Program-made: the position numbers and the translations under genes
Origin: Marinilabiliales bacterium
GTDB lineage: Bacteria; Bacteroidota; Bacteroidia; Bacteroidales; SZUA-534
Direction of reading: 5' to 3'
Assembly (NCBI GenBank): GCA_003512955.1
Contig: DOTG01000041.1
Coordinates: 248,001-312,000 of the forward strand
DNA length: 64,000 nt
In this document: positions 41,912-50,636 of the stretch, in pieces
Position numbering within the stretch: position 1 is the first letter of the stretch
Layout: the number at the start of each line of letters is the position of its first letter
Notes under the pieces: generated by a model
The model's input: only the letters and a program-made list of their open reading frames with translations
What the model was told of the DNA's origin: nothing
The model's database searches: none

Positions 41912-42292
41912 ATGGAACCAATTTCAATAGCAGGAACGCCAAAAACACCAACGGTTCATTTCGATAATGAAAAAGGTAAAATTGAGATTAAAGGTCGGTC
42001 GATACCTGAAAATTCTATCGAGTTTTACAAACCTTTAGTAGATTGGTTGGAAGCATACCTCTCGAAACCAGCCCAATTAACTGAAGTAAATATTCAACTT
42101 GAATACTTTAATACCAGTAGTTCGAAATGTATCTTGGATGTGTTCAAAAAACTGGAGGCAATTTACAAAAGTGGAAACGAAGTAGTAATTAACTGGCACT
42201 ATGAGGAAGATGATGAGGATATGCTTGAAGCCGGCGAAGACTATCAATCGATTATCAAAATCCCATTTAAAATGGTTGAGATTACAGAGTAA
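41912..42292 (+). CDS. siaC: SiaC-family (DUF1987) regulatory phosphoprotein
   Basis: The 126-residue protein matches DUF1987/SiaC: TPTVHFDNEKGKIEIKGRSIPENS, FYKPLVDWLEAYL and YFNTSSSKCILDVFKKLE. Thr68 stands at the position phosphorylated in Pseudomonas SiaC. It works as a partner switch that binds an effector depending on phosphorylation. It is co-transcribed with siaB and is followed by a terminator. Confidence 0.88.
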   Translation: MEPISIAGTPKTPTVHFDNEKGKIEIKGRSIPENSIEFYKPLVDWLEAYLSKPAQLTEVNIQLEYFNTSSSKCILDVFKKLEAIYKSGNEVVINWHYEEDDEDMLEAGEDYQSIIKIPFKMVEITE

Positions 42293-42314
42293 GATTATCT
42301 ATTGACGATAATTC

Positions 42315-42344
42315 AAGGCTATTAGTATTAATAGCCTTTTTTGT
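42315..42344 (+). terminator. Terminator of siaBC overlapping the ABC transporter end
   Basis: Arms AAGGCTATTA (42315-42324) and TAATAGCCTT (42329-42338) flank a 4-base loop and are followed by a T run. The stop codon of the convergent ABC transporter (42328-42330) falls inside the hairpin. Confidence 0.78.
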
Positions 42345-45300
42345 TTCTTCTGGTGAACAAAGAATCGTTTACATCGCTAAAAAAGATCAAGGCTTTGCGC
42401 AGAATCCGGAAATGCAATAAGAAATAAAGCAGGATATTGAAACACCAGATAACGATCATGTTCATCCAAAATGTTTCGATAGGTTTACCGAAAACCATTT
42501 TGTGGGGGGCATAAAAATGGGCCTGAACAAGCTTGTGGTCTGGGTCTAAATAAATAGGATCGATCTTTTGGTAAAGCTGGCCATCGGCTTCAATAATCCG
42601 GTCCAGTGAGTTAGTGTTCCGGACAAATGAGGTAAGGTTTTCATTGGTATTGTCCCTTTTTAAAGCCAGGAATGCCTCTTTACCTTGAGCAGATGTCTGG
42701 TACGAATTGATCAACTCATCCTTCAGGTTATTCGCCTTATTGAACCGTTTTAAATAGTAGTTATTCAATTGATTGAGGTAGCTATCCGCTTTGTTTAATA
42801 CCTCTTTGTCTAGCTGATCATAGTCTAAACGATCAAGATACTCAAAATTTATTTTAGAGTTTTGAGCCAGTTCCTTTGCAAATTCATTTTTTAATAAACG
42901 CAATTCCTCTTTAACTTTTAATTGCCGGACTGGGTTTTCAAAATTCCTGCGGCAATAGGCCACTTTATTCATAAGTGTTTTTACCCAGTAGTTCTTTTTA
43001 TAATCAGCATTGCTCATGGCTTTATCGTAACCATAAAAGAGCAACTCGTAATCGTTATTTTTATATTGATGAACCGCCAAAGCTTCATAAGCCCAGCGAG
43101 CAGTAATGATTTCGCCATACCACGGGATTTTTGAGGGGGAGGAAATAACCGGGTTTAATTTATCGAAGGAGACAATAACCCCGCTTAGGATCAGCTGCGG
43201 AATCACCAAAAATGGAATCAAAATGTAAATGGTAACAACAGTATCGAACGTGTCGGAGATATTCAATCCTAGTAGACAGGCAAAAAACCATGCACTAAAA
43301 AGCATCAGCCAATAATAAAAATACATTCCATGAAGACCCATGATACTGTTGCCAATGATCACAAACAAAAAAGCCTGAAAGGCAGAGAGCACAAACAGAA
43401 TCAGCATCTTTGAAAAAAGATAGCTGGTCCGGCTCAGGTTCAGAAACCGTTCACGTTTAATTATTTTCCTGTCTTTGATAATCTCCTCGGCACTTACCGA
43501 TAGCCCAATAAAAATGGCCACAATTACTGCCATAAAGATGTAAACTGGAAGGTTGGCATTTTCGTTAAGGCTATACCCATCGCCACTGGAATTGTAATAC
43601 CGGATAATAAACGATAATAAGAATGCCAGTATGGGCGCTTCCAAAAGGTTAATAATTATATATTGCCTGTTCGAAATTTTTGAAAGCACATCGCGTGTTA
43701 TAAAAACGCTGAATTGCTTGAGTATGCTGGGAATCTTAAACAAATTGGTAGGGAGGTTCTCCGTCAACCGGGAATTGGGTTGGGGTAACACCTGCATCTC
43801 TTTAAAATGGCGGAACCATTCCTGAGGTTTAATTTTCCGGTTTTGTGTAACGTTACCGTACTCGTCCAGTATTTTTGAATCTACAATATTGAAAACCTGT
43901 TCAGGGTTTACGTTCCCACATAACCGACATTCGCTATCGTTCCAATTGGCATGGTGTACCTTCGATTTAAAATAGATGATGGAATCTACCGGATTGCCAT
44001 CATAAATTAAATATCCTCCATTATCTAAAATAAAGAGCTTATCGAACATTTTAAATATGTCGGACGATGGTTGGTGGATTACCGAAAAGATTAGCTTTCC
44101 TTTTAGCGCTAATTCTTTTAAAAGGTCCATGATGTTTTCAGAGTCGCGTGACGAAAGTCCGGAAGTAGGTTCATCCAGGAATAGGATGGATGGTTCACGG
44201 ATCAGCTCCAGGGCTATGTTCAGCCTTTTCCGTTGCCCCCCGCTGATTTTTTTATTTAATGGGTTACCGACTACCATCCCCTTAATTTCGAATAGTCCAA
44301 GGCTCCGGAGCATTCGGTAAACTTTCAGGTTTATCTGGAATTCTGAAAGGTTGCCGAAACAAAGTTTGGCATTGTAATACAGGTTTTGGTAAACGGTCAA
44401 TTCCTCAATAAGGAGATCGTCCTGCGACACATATCCGATAAGCCCTTTAACTTTCTCTTTATCGCGATGAATATCCACCCCATTGATAGTGACTTTTCCT
44501 GTGGAGGGTATGTAGCTGCCATTTAATACATTGAGCAAGGTGGATTTGCCGGCACCGCTGGCTCCCATAATCCCAATCAAACTGCCCGATTCTTCGACAA
44601 AATTGATTTGGTTAAGCCCTTTGATTCCCCCTTTAAATTCATATTCAACACCCAAAGCTGAAAACTCAACCTTTTCGGAAAACTCGTTGATATAGTAGGT
44701 ACTGATGATGTCAGAATAATAAATCGGCTTCATCTTCGAATCGCGAAGGGCCGAACCCTGGGTTAGAATGTAAACCCGATCGTTGATAATAAGTTGGCCA
44801 TTCAAGTACACCTCGTGGTGGCCAAAGCATCGGGCCATGTACATATCGGCAGCCGCGAAGTGCATCACCCAAATATGATCGTCGAAAGATTCCTGATACA
44901 GGTGCCGGACATTTGGGTTGGTTGTAGTTTTAGAACCATCAATCAACAACATTTCCGCCGATTGGGGCATCTTTTGATCGGGACTCAGTACATATTCTTT
45001 TAATAATTCAAAGTCGGAGACCTGAAAATGGAAGATTTCGGAAACAGTTAAAACAAAGGTCAGTTCCTGTTCTGATATTTCGACATCGGCTTTAATAAAT
45101 TCGAGTAGCCGGATTAGTACCACTACTTTTTGCCGAAGATCAAGTTCTTCATTAATTTGGGTACATATTTTCAGCACTTTCACGGAGCTGAGCGACAGGC
45201 TCTTCTCCTTTTTCCCTTCTTGTATCTGCTTTTTTTGATACAGGGCATAAAAACCATCGAAGAGTTTGAGGTATTCGTCGTAAATATCCTCGTTGAGCTG

Positions 45301-45408
45301 TTGTTTTAGGAAGGATTCAACAATGTTCCGGCCTATCCGGTTTGAAGTTCTTGGACCCGCAATTATGGCAAATAGTTGCATCAAAGCTTTTAATATCCTT
45401 TCGCTCAT
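42328..45408 (-). CDS. ABCG-type ABC transporter with TerB-like N-terminus
   Basis: The 1026-residue protein has an N-terminal TerB-like helical region (about residues 85-145) and an FHA-like or beta-rich part (about 150-255). An ATPase domain follows with Walker A GASGAGKST (282-290), signature SGGQRKR and Walker B ILFLDEPTSGL. An ABC-2 permease domain comes next with about six helices (SFIIRYYN to FLVIPQLILSG) and an inserted coiled segment (about 830-960) before the last helix. It is a half-transporter in the style of ABCG. Two secreted proteins are encoded just upstream in the same operon. The substrate is unknown; lipid or envelope component export is inferred. Confidence 0.9.
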   Translation of the reverse strand: MSERILKALMQLFAIIAGPRTSNRIGRNIVESFLKQQLNEDIYDEYLKLFDGFYALYQKKQIQEGKKEKSLSLSSVKVLKICTQINEELDLRQKVVVLIRLLEFIKADVEISEQELTFVLTVSEIFHFQVSDFELLKEYVLSPDQKMPQSAEMLLIDGSKTTTNPNVRHLYQESFDDHIWVMHFAAADMYMARCFGHHEVYLNGQLIINDRVYILTQGSALRDSKMKPIYYSDIISTYYINEFSEKVEFSALGVEYEFKGGIKGLNQINFVEESGSLIGIMGASGAGKSTLLNVLNGSYIPSTGKVTINGVDIHRDKEKVKGLIGYVSQDDLLIEELTVYQNLYYNAKLCFGNLSEFQINLKVYRMLRSLGLFEIKGMVVGNPLNKKISGGQRKRLNIALELIREPSILFLDEPTSGLSSRDSENIMDLLKELALKGKLIFSVIHQPSSDIFKMFDKLFILDNGGYLIYDGNPVDSIIYFKSKVHHANWNDSECRLCGNVNPEQVFNIVDSKILDEYGNVTQNRKIKPQEWFRHFKEMQVLPQPNSRLTENLPTNLFKIPSILKQFSVFITRDVLSKISNRQYIIINLLEAPILAFLLSFIIRYYNSSGDGYSLNENANLPVYIFMAVIVAIFIGLSVSAEEIIKDRKIIKRERFLNLSRTSYLFSKMLILFVLSAFQAFLFVIIGNSIMGLHGMYFYYWLMLFSAWFFACLLGLNISDTFDTVVTIYILIPFLVIPQLILSGVIVSFDKLNPVISSPSKIPWYGEIITARWAYEALAVHQYKNNDYELLFYGYDKAMSNADYKKNYWVKTLMNKVAYCRRNFENPVRQLKVKEELRLLKNEFAKELAQNSKINFEYLDRLDYDQLDKEVLNKADSYLNQLNNYYLKRFNKANNLKDELINSYQTSAQGKEAFLALKRDNTNENLTSFVRNTNSLDRIIEADGQLYQKIDPIYLDPDHKLVQAHFYAPHKMVFGKPIETFWMNMIVIWCFNILLYFLLHFRILRKALIFFSDVNDSLFTRRNKKGY

Positions 45409-45433
45409 AATTTGGGAAGGTTAAGTAAAGCGC

Positions 45434-45856
45434 TTATTGCTTAAATCCTATCAACAGAACAGCCATTCCTGAGGCTGTTTCTTTTGAATCAAGTTTTGCT
45501 TCAATGATACAATCCATGGTATAATCAAACTCAAAATCCCAATAAGGGAAGTTTTGGAAATCGCTGTTGGAAAAAAGGAGGTTCCGTTCCTGGTCATACA
45601 CTGAGAAAACCAGGTTGCCTTCGGAATTTCCGGTGTAAGCCACCAACCGGTATAAACTCCCTCCATAAAATGTTGCATAAAATTCGGCGACCTCGTCCTC
45701 ATTTAAAAGTGCGGTATAGGATTGGCCATCGGAAATAAACGGGAGGTTCATGTGCGATTGGCACAACCTCATGGTTGAGTCGATCTGGGCCAGGGAGCTA
45801 AAACTACCTAGGGTAGCTATCATCAAAATTGGTAATATATTAAAAAGCTTTTTCAT
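45434..45856 (-). CDS. Secreted protein of the ABC transporter operon (unknown)
   Basis: The 140-residue protein has a signal peptide (MKKLFNILPILMIATLGSFSSLAQ) and a beta-rich mature part (YRLVAYTGNSEGNLVFSVYDQERNLLFSN, DFEFDYTMDCIIEAKLDS). It is not recognised as a named family. It sits between the lipoprotein gene and the ABC transporter with 10- and 25-base gaps. It may be a periplasmic partner of the transporter. Confidence 0.7.
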   Translation of the reverse strand: MKKLFNILPILMIATLGSFSSLAQIDSTMRLCQSHMNLPFISDGQSYTALLNEDEVAEFYATFYGGSLYRLVAYTGNSEGNLVFSVYDQERNLLFSNSDFQNFPYWDFEFDYTMDCIIEAKLDSKETASGMAVLLIGFKQ

Positions 45857-45866
45857 GTTTCGTCAT

Positions 45867-46766
45867 TTATTTGATAAGTAAATCCCGGATTTTGGAAATC
45901 TTAGTATCGATGATTTGCAGCACTTGGTTCGAAACCACGATTTTTGTTACGGAATGAACCTTGGTTAACCGGCTCTCAGGTATTGTGTTCGGCTTTTTAT
46001 ATTCATATGTTGTTTCAACGGCGTCGAATTCATACGCTAAGTCAATCAAACTATCTATCAATGCTTTGATATCTTCTGATTCGTTGTAATAAGGCGACAA
46101 TATTTTGATCAGGTTTTCGAGGGGCTGTTTGTTTTCACCCACCCTCTGAATCAACAAATCATTTTTTGTTTCCAGCGAAAGTTTGGTTAAAAAATGCATA
46201 GCTTCAATCCAGCCCCCGGCCAAAACCAGTCCACCTTCGCGTTGCCTGCGGTTTTCTTTTAAATAAAAATCAACATCGCGATACAGGCTCGACATGATAA
46301 ACAACAAACTATCCTGATTATCAACATTGTTTTCAATGCGTTCCATAATGCTTGGGCTAATAGCCGCCGACAACCCCAGATCCTGCGAAAGGATTTTTAT
46401 CACCGAAAAATAGCTGATGGCTGATGGCGATTGTTTGTAAATATTCAAATAAGCCAAATCAGCTCCATAGATACCTAAATTGACGGATTTTTTAAAAAGG
46501 TTGGTGTAGTTTTTATGATTCTCGGTGGGATTCAAAAGTTCGGAATTGTAGTCACTGCCAATATCTTTAATTAAAATCGACAATTGATATGGGGATGGCA
46601 AACTAAACAGCGAGTTCTCGAATTTGATCATCTTACTGGTAGTATCTAATTCTACTTCAAGATCTTTGTCCAGTTTACTTTGGGTTGGTTTTTTATCTTG
46701 GTTGCACGAAATCAGTGCCACGCTCACCATCAAAACCAAACTTAAACGATACGTTTTAACTTTCAT
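45867..46766 (-). CDS. Lipoprotein of the ABC transporter operon (unknown)
   Basis: The 299-residue protein starts with a lipoprotein signal (MKVKTYRLSLVLMVSVALISC, Cys21) and has a long all-helical mature part (LGIYGADLAYLNIYKQSPSAISYFSVIKILSQDLG, GGLVLAGGWIEAMHFL). I do not recognise the family. It is the first gene of the three-gene operon with the secreted protein and the ABC transporter. Confidence 0.72.
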   Translation of the reverse strand: MKVKTYRLSLVLMVSVALISCNQDKKPTQSKLDKDLEVELDTTSKMIKFENSLFSLPSPYQLSILIKDIGSDYNSELLNPTENHKNYTNLFKKSVNLGIYGADLAYLNIYKQSPSAISYFSVIKILSQDLGLSAAISPSIMERIENNVDNQDSLLFIMSSLYRDVDFYLKENRRQREGGLVLAGGWIEAMHFLTKLSLETKNDLLIQRVGENKQPLENLIKILSPYYNESEDIKALIDSLIDLAYEFDAVETTYEYKKPNTIPESRLTKVHSVTKIVVSNQVLQIIDTKISKIRDLLIK

Positions 46767-46997
46767 GTTACAGGCCTTTGGGTTGCTTATTTTAATTGCA
46801 AGTAATGAAAAATTTATGAATTCTCAAAGTTATGAACCCTTCTGGAACCAAATCTGCATAAAAATGTCGGAAAGTGTACTTGCTTTAAAAAATAATTGCT
46901 TTTATACCACGGATATATTTAGGAATTGTATATTTGAGGTCTTTGAGATATGCTATTTATAACTTACTGATAACATGTATTTTAAATTAATAACTTT

Positions 46998-49154
46998 ATG
47001 AAACGTATTTTTCTTTTCGTATTCCTTTGTTTGATTTTGTTGGGCAATTATGCACAAACCGATGTATTCACCATGCAGGAGGCGGTGATTGGTCAATGGC
47101 GCGAACTGTATCCCAAAACCTTATGGAATGCCCAATGGCAAGGGAACTCGCATACTTTTACCTTTCAGGACAAACAAGTTCTTTACCAACAATCGGTTTC
47201 AAACTCCGACTCTATAAAACTTGTTACACTCGCAAAACTCAATGAATCTGTCCAACGTGCCGGGTTCGATTCCCTGGCTACGTTTCCTGCCATTCAATGG
47301 GAATCGGCCACAGAATTTTCTTTTTATTGTGGTGCAAGCTGGTTGGTTTATCATTTAAAAGAAGGTAAAATTACCTGTTCCATAAAATTGCCTCAAAAGG
47401 CGGAAAATAGCGTGGTCAATTTTCAAAAAAAGCAGATTGCATTTACCATTGGCAACAATCTTTACCTGATGGGAACGGACAACCAGCTCATACCGGTTAC
47501 CCAAGAAACCGATAAAGGCATTGTTTGTGGACAAACAGTAAGCCGGAATGAATTTGGAATTAGTGGAGGGATTTTTTGGTCGCCCAAAGGGACCTATATT
47601 GCCTTTTACCGGAAAGATGAACGAAAAGTTGCGGACTATCCATTGGTAGATGTGACTGCCCGCGAAGCTGAACTGAGCAATATTAAATACCCAATGGCGG
47701 GTATGGCCAGTGAACATATCAGCCTGGGTGTGTATTGTATCGAAAACAAAATCACTCTTTTTATTGAAAAAGAAGATATAACTAGTGAAAAATACCTGAC
47801 GAACATTTCGTGGGATCCCGAAGAAACTTTCATTTATATCCAGGTACTTAACCGCGATCAGAACCACATGAAAATGAACAAATACCAGGTTGCCGATGGA
47901 AATTTACAGGCAACATTGTTTGAAGAAAAAAATGACAAATACGTGGAACCCTCTTTCCCGATTACATTTGTACCTGAACAGAATAATCAATTCATTTATC
48001 AATCACGGAGAGATGGGTTCAACCATCTTTACCTTTGTAATACCGATGGCCGTTTATTGAAGCAATTAACCATGGGCGCTTTTGAGGTAATCAATGTGTT
48101 AAAAGTGGGTAAAAAGAATATCTTTTTCACCTCAACCGAAGCAGGTCCTTTGGAACGGCAACTTTACAGAGTGGAAATCAATTCAGGGAAAAAAACAAGG
48201 CTGACCAATCAGGCAGGTACGCACCAACCCATTATAGATCCGACGGAATCGTATTTTATTGATCTTTTTTCAAGCACCACAGTTCCTTCACGCATTGATG
48301 TGTATTCTTCGAATGGGAAGCTGTTACGAAATGTGTTGACAGATGAAAACCCGTTGAAGCGGTTCAACATGCCTGAAATGGTTCTAGGAACCCTGAAAGC
48401 GGCTGATGGGATTACCGATTTATATTACCGCATGATAAAGCCCATAAATTTTGATTCAACTGCAAAATATCCAGCCGTTGTTTATGTGTATGGCGGACCT
48501 CACGCGCAACTGGTAGAAAATAGCTGGTTGGGTGGAGCCCGTTTGTGGGAATATTTAATGGCGCAAAAAGGTTACGTGATGTTTACCATCGATAACCGGG
48601 GCTCGGCTAACCGGGGTTTGGCATTTGAGAATGTCATCCACCGTCAATGTGGCGTTCATGAAATGAAAGATCAGTTGCAAGGGATTCAATTCATGAAATC
48701 GCTCGGTTTTGTTGATATGACCCGGATAGGTTTGCACGGATGGAGCTATGGCGGATTTATGACCAGTTCGCTGATGGTAAATTACCCGGAACTGTTCAAA
48801 GTGGGCGTTGCCGGCGGACCTGTGATTGACTGGAAATACTACGAAGTGATGTATGGCGAGCGGTATATGGATACACCGGAACAGAACCCTGAAGGATACT
48901 TGTTTACTTCATTGTTGCCCCGTGCCAAAAATTTAAAAGGAAAACTGATGATTATTCATGGTGCCATGGATAACACGGTGGTATGGCAAAATAGCCAGCA
49001 ATTTTTAAATGAATGCATTAAAAACCAGATTCCTGTGGATTATTTTGTGTACCCGAGAGCCGAACACAATGTACGCGGGTATGACCGGATACATTTGATG
49101 CAAAAGGTGACTGATTATTTTGAAGATTATCTGAGACCCCTGAAAACGGAATAA
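46998..49154 (+). CDS. Dipeptidyl peptidase IV (S9B family)
   Basis: The 718-residue exported protease has a signal peptide (MKRIFLFVFLCLILLGNYAQ) and an N-terminal beta-propeller (DPP-IV N, about 100-450). The alpha/beta-hydrolase domain has catalytic Ser583 in GWSYGGFMTS, Asp658 in GAMDNTV and His in RAEHNVRG. It removes X-Pro dipeptides from peptide N-termini in the periplasm and is typical of peptide-using Bacteroidota. It has its own transcription unit. A TATATTTG box at 46929-46936 is a possible -7 element without a TTG at the usual distance. Confidence 0.94.
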   Translation: MKRIFLFVFLCLILLGNYAQTDVFTMQEAVIGQWRELYPKTLWNAQWQGNSHTFTFQDKQVLYQQSVSNSDSIKLVTLAKLNESVQRAGFDSLATFPAIQWESATEFSFYCGASWLVYHLKEGKITCSIKLPQKAENSVVNFQKKQIAFTIGNNLYLMGTDNQLIPVTQETDKGIVCGQTVSRNEFGISGGIFWSPKGTYIAFYRKDERKVADYPLVDVTAREAELSNIKYPMAGMASEHISLGVYCIENKITLFIEKEDITSEKYLTNISWDPEETFIYIQVLNRDQNHMKMNKYQVADGNLQATLFEEKNDKYVEPSFPITFVPEQNNQFIYQSRRDGFNHLYLCNTDGRLLKQLTMGAFEVINVLKVGKKNIFFTSTEAGPLERQLYRVEINSGKKTRLTNQAGTHQPIIDPTESYFIDLFSSTTVPSRIDVYSSNGKLLRNVLTDENPLKRFNMPEMVLGTLKAADGITDLYYRMIKPINFDSTAKYPAVVYVYGGPHAQLVENSWLGGARLWEYLMAQKGYVMFTIDNRGSANRGLAFENVIHRQCGVHEMKDQLQGIQFMKSLGFVDMTRIGLHGWSYGGFMTSSLMVNYPELFKVGVAGGPVIDWKYYEVMYGERYMDTPEQNPEGYLFTSLLPRAKNLKGKLMIIHGAMDNTVVWQNSQQFLNECIKNQIPVDYFVYPRAEHNVRGYDRIHLMQKVTDYFEDYLRPLKTE

Positions 49155-49174
49155 GTTAAGCTTTAAGCGGAACC

Positions 49175-49214
49175 AGAACCAGGTCAAAGTTGGTTCTGAC
49201 CCCTCTTTTTATAA
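49175..49214 (+). terminator. Possible terminator of the dipeptidyl peptidase gene
   Basis: AGAACCA (49175-49181) pairs with TGGTTCT (49191-49197) around a 9-base loop, followed by GACCCCTCTTTTTAT. The stem is short, so termination efficiency is uncertain. Confidence 0.4.
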
Positions 49215-49244
49215 TTTCCATAAAACCAACAATCTAACAATCAT

Positions 49245-50597
49245 ATGTGCATGATAGGCGAAACCTATTCCTATAAAAATATTTGGCGGATAGCTTATCC
49301 TATCATCATCGGGAATCTGGCCCAGGATCTTCTTACAGTTGTGGATACCGCTTTTGTGGGCCAATTGGGAGAAATACCGTTGGCGGCAGCAGCCATTGGG
49401 AGTATTTTCTACCTAGCAATTGTCATGCTGGGATGGGGGTTTGCCCTTGGAGTCCAGATTCTGATTGCCCGCAAATTGGGCGAAGGAAACTTAAAAGATA
49501 TTCAGAAAATAGTGAACCATTCGTTTTTGGTTCTTTTGTTATTGACAAGTAGCATTTTTATCGCCTTACATTTTTATTCGCACCAGCTTTTTGGTTCCAT
49601 GCTCCAATCGGCCGATGTTACCCGCGAAAGCCTGAAATTTCTGGATATCCGGATTTATGGCATTTTTGCTGCATTTATGAATATGAATTTCAGGGCATTT
49701 TATATTGGAATAGCCAAAACAAAAATCATTAGCATCACCACTGTAATTATGGCATTGGTGAACTTCGTTTTAGATTATTTTCTCATTTTTGGTAAAGGAC
49801 CATTTCCAAATATGGGGATTGAGGGGGCAGCACTGGCATCGGTAATTGCCGAATTTGTAGCTCTGTTTATTTTTATTTATTACACCGGTCAAAATGCTGA
49901 ATCAAAAAAATTGATCGGCGTTGGGAAACCTTCCTTCGAGGTTCCCCTCTTTAAAACCATCTTCCGGATTTCAACGCCTACCATGCTCCAACACTTTGTA
50001 TCTTTTTCGGCATGGTTTATTTTTTTCCTTTTTGTTGAAAAGATGGGTGAAACGCCTCTGGCTATTTCAAACATCATACGGAGTATTTATTTATTGATAT
50101 TGGTTCCCATCTTTGGGTTTGCATCGGCCACCAATACCTTGGTAAGTTATTCCATTGGCAAAGGGGAATCCACCTGGATGGTTCCCATCATAAAAAAGGC
50201 GTTAGGTTTGTCATTTGTTTTTATAGGGGTTTTGGCATCTATTACCTTACTTTTTTCAACGGAGATACTCCATTTGTACACCTCCGATGACATCATTATC
50301 GAGAAGGCACTTCCTGCACTTTACGTGATTTTAGCTGCAAGTTTTACCCTTGCTTTCGGGATTATTCTGTTTCAGGCAGTGGCAGGAACAGGAAGAACAA
50401 ACATCTCCCTAGTTATCGAGATTGTGGTTATCTGTTTTTATTTGAGCGGGGTGTATGCATTAACCCATTTTGGTAATACACGAATTGAAGTGGTTTGGTT
50501 ATTGGAATTTTTGTATGGGTTGGGATTAGGCATTACCAGCATTTTATACCTGAAAGCCGTACCTATAAAGATATTTAAAGGAACCAAAAACCAGTAA
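49245..50597 (+). CDS. MATE-family efflux transporter
   Basis: The 450-residue protein has about twelve membrane helices in two similar halves. The first has NIWRIAYPIIIGNLAQDLLTVVDTAFVGQLG and a following GWGFALGVQILIARKLGEG. The second has LFKTIFRISTPTMLQHFVSFSAWFIFF. It exports cationic or other drugs using Na+ or H+ gradients. It follows the DPP gene by 90 bases with an intervening hairpin and is probably a separate unit. Confidence 0.92.
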   Translation: MCMIGETYSYKNIWRIAYPIIIGNLAQDLLTVVDTAFVGQLGEIPLAAAAIGSIFYLAIVMLGWGFALGVQILIARKLGEGNLKDIQKIVNHSFLVLLLLTSSIFIALHFYSHQLFGSMLQSADVTRESLKFLDIRIYGIFAAFMNMNFRAFYIGIAKTKIISITTVIMALVNFVLDYFLIFGKGPFPNMGIEGAALASVIAEFVALFIFIYYTGQNAESKKLIGVGKPSFEVPLFKTIFRISTPTMLQHFVSFSAWFIFFLFVEKMGETPLAISNIIRSIYLLILVPIFGFASATNTLVSYSIGKGESTWMVPIIKKALGLSFVFIGVLASITLLFSTEILHLYTSDDIIIEKALPALYVILAASFTLAFGIILFQAVAGTGRTNISLVIEIVVICFYLSGVYALTHFGNTRIEVVWLLEFLYGLGLGITSILYLKAVPIKIFKGTKNQ

Positions 50598-50636
50598 CCC
50601 CAATGTTGGTCTGGATAGATTTTTTAGGATCAGGTT

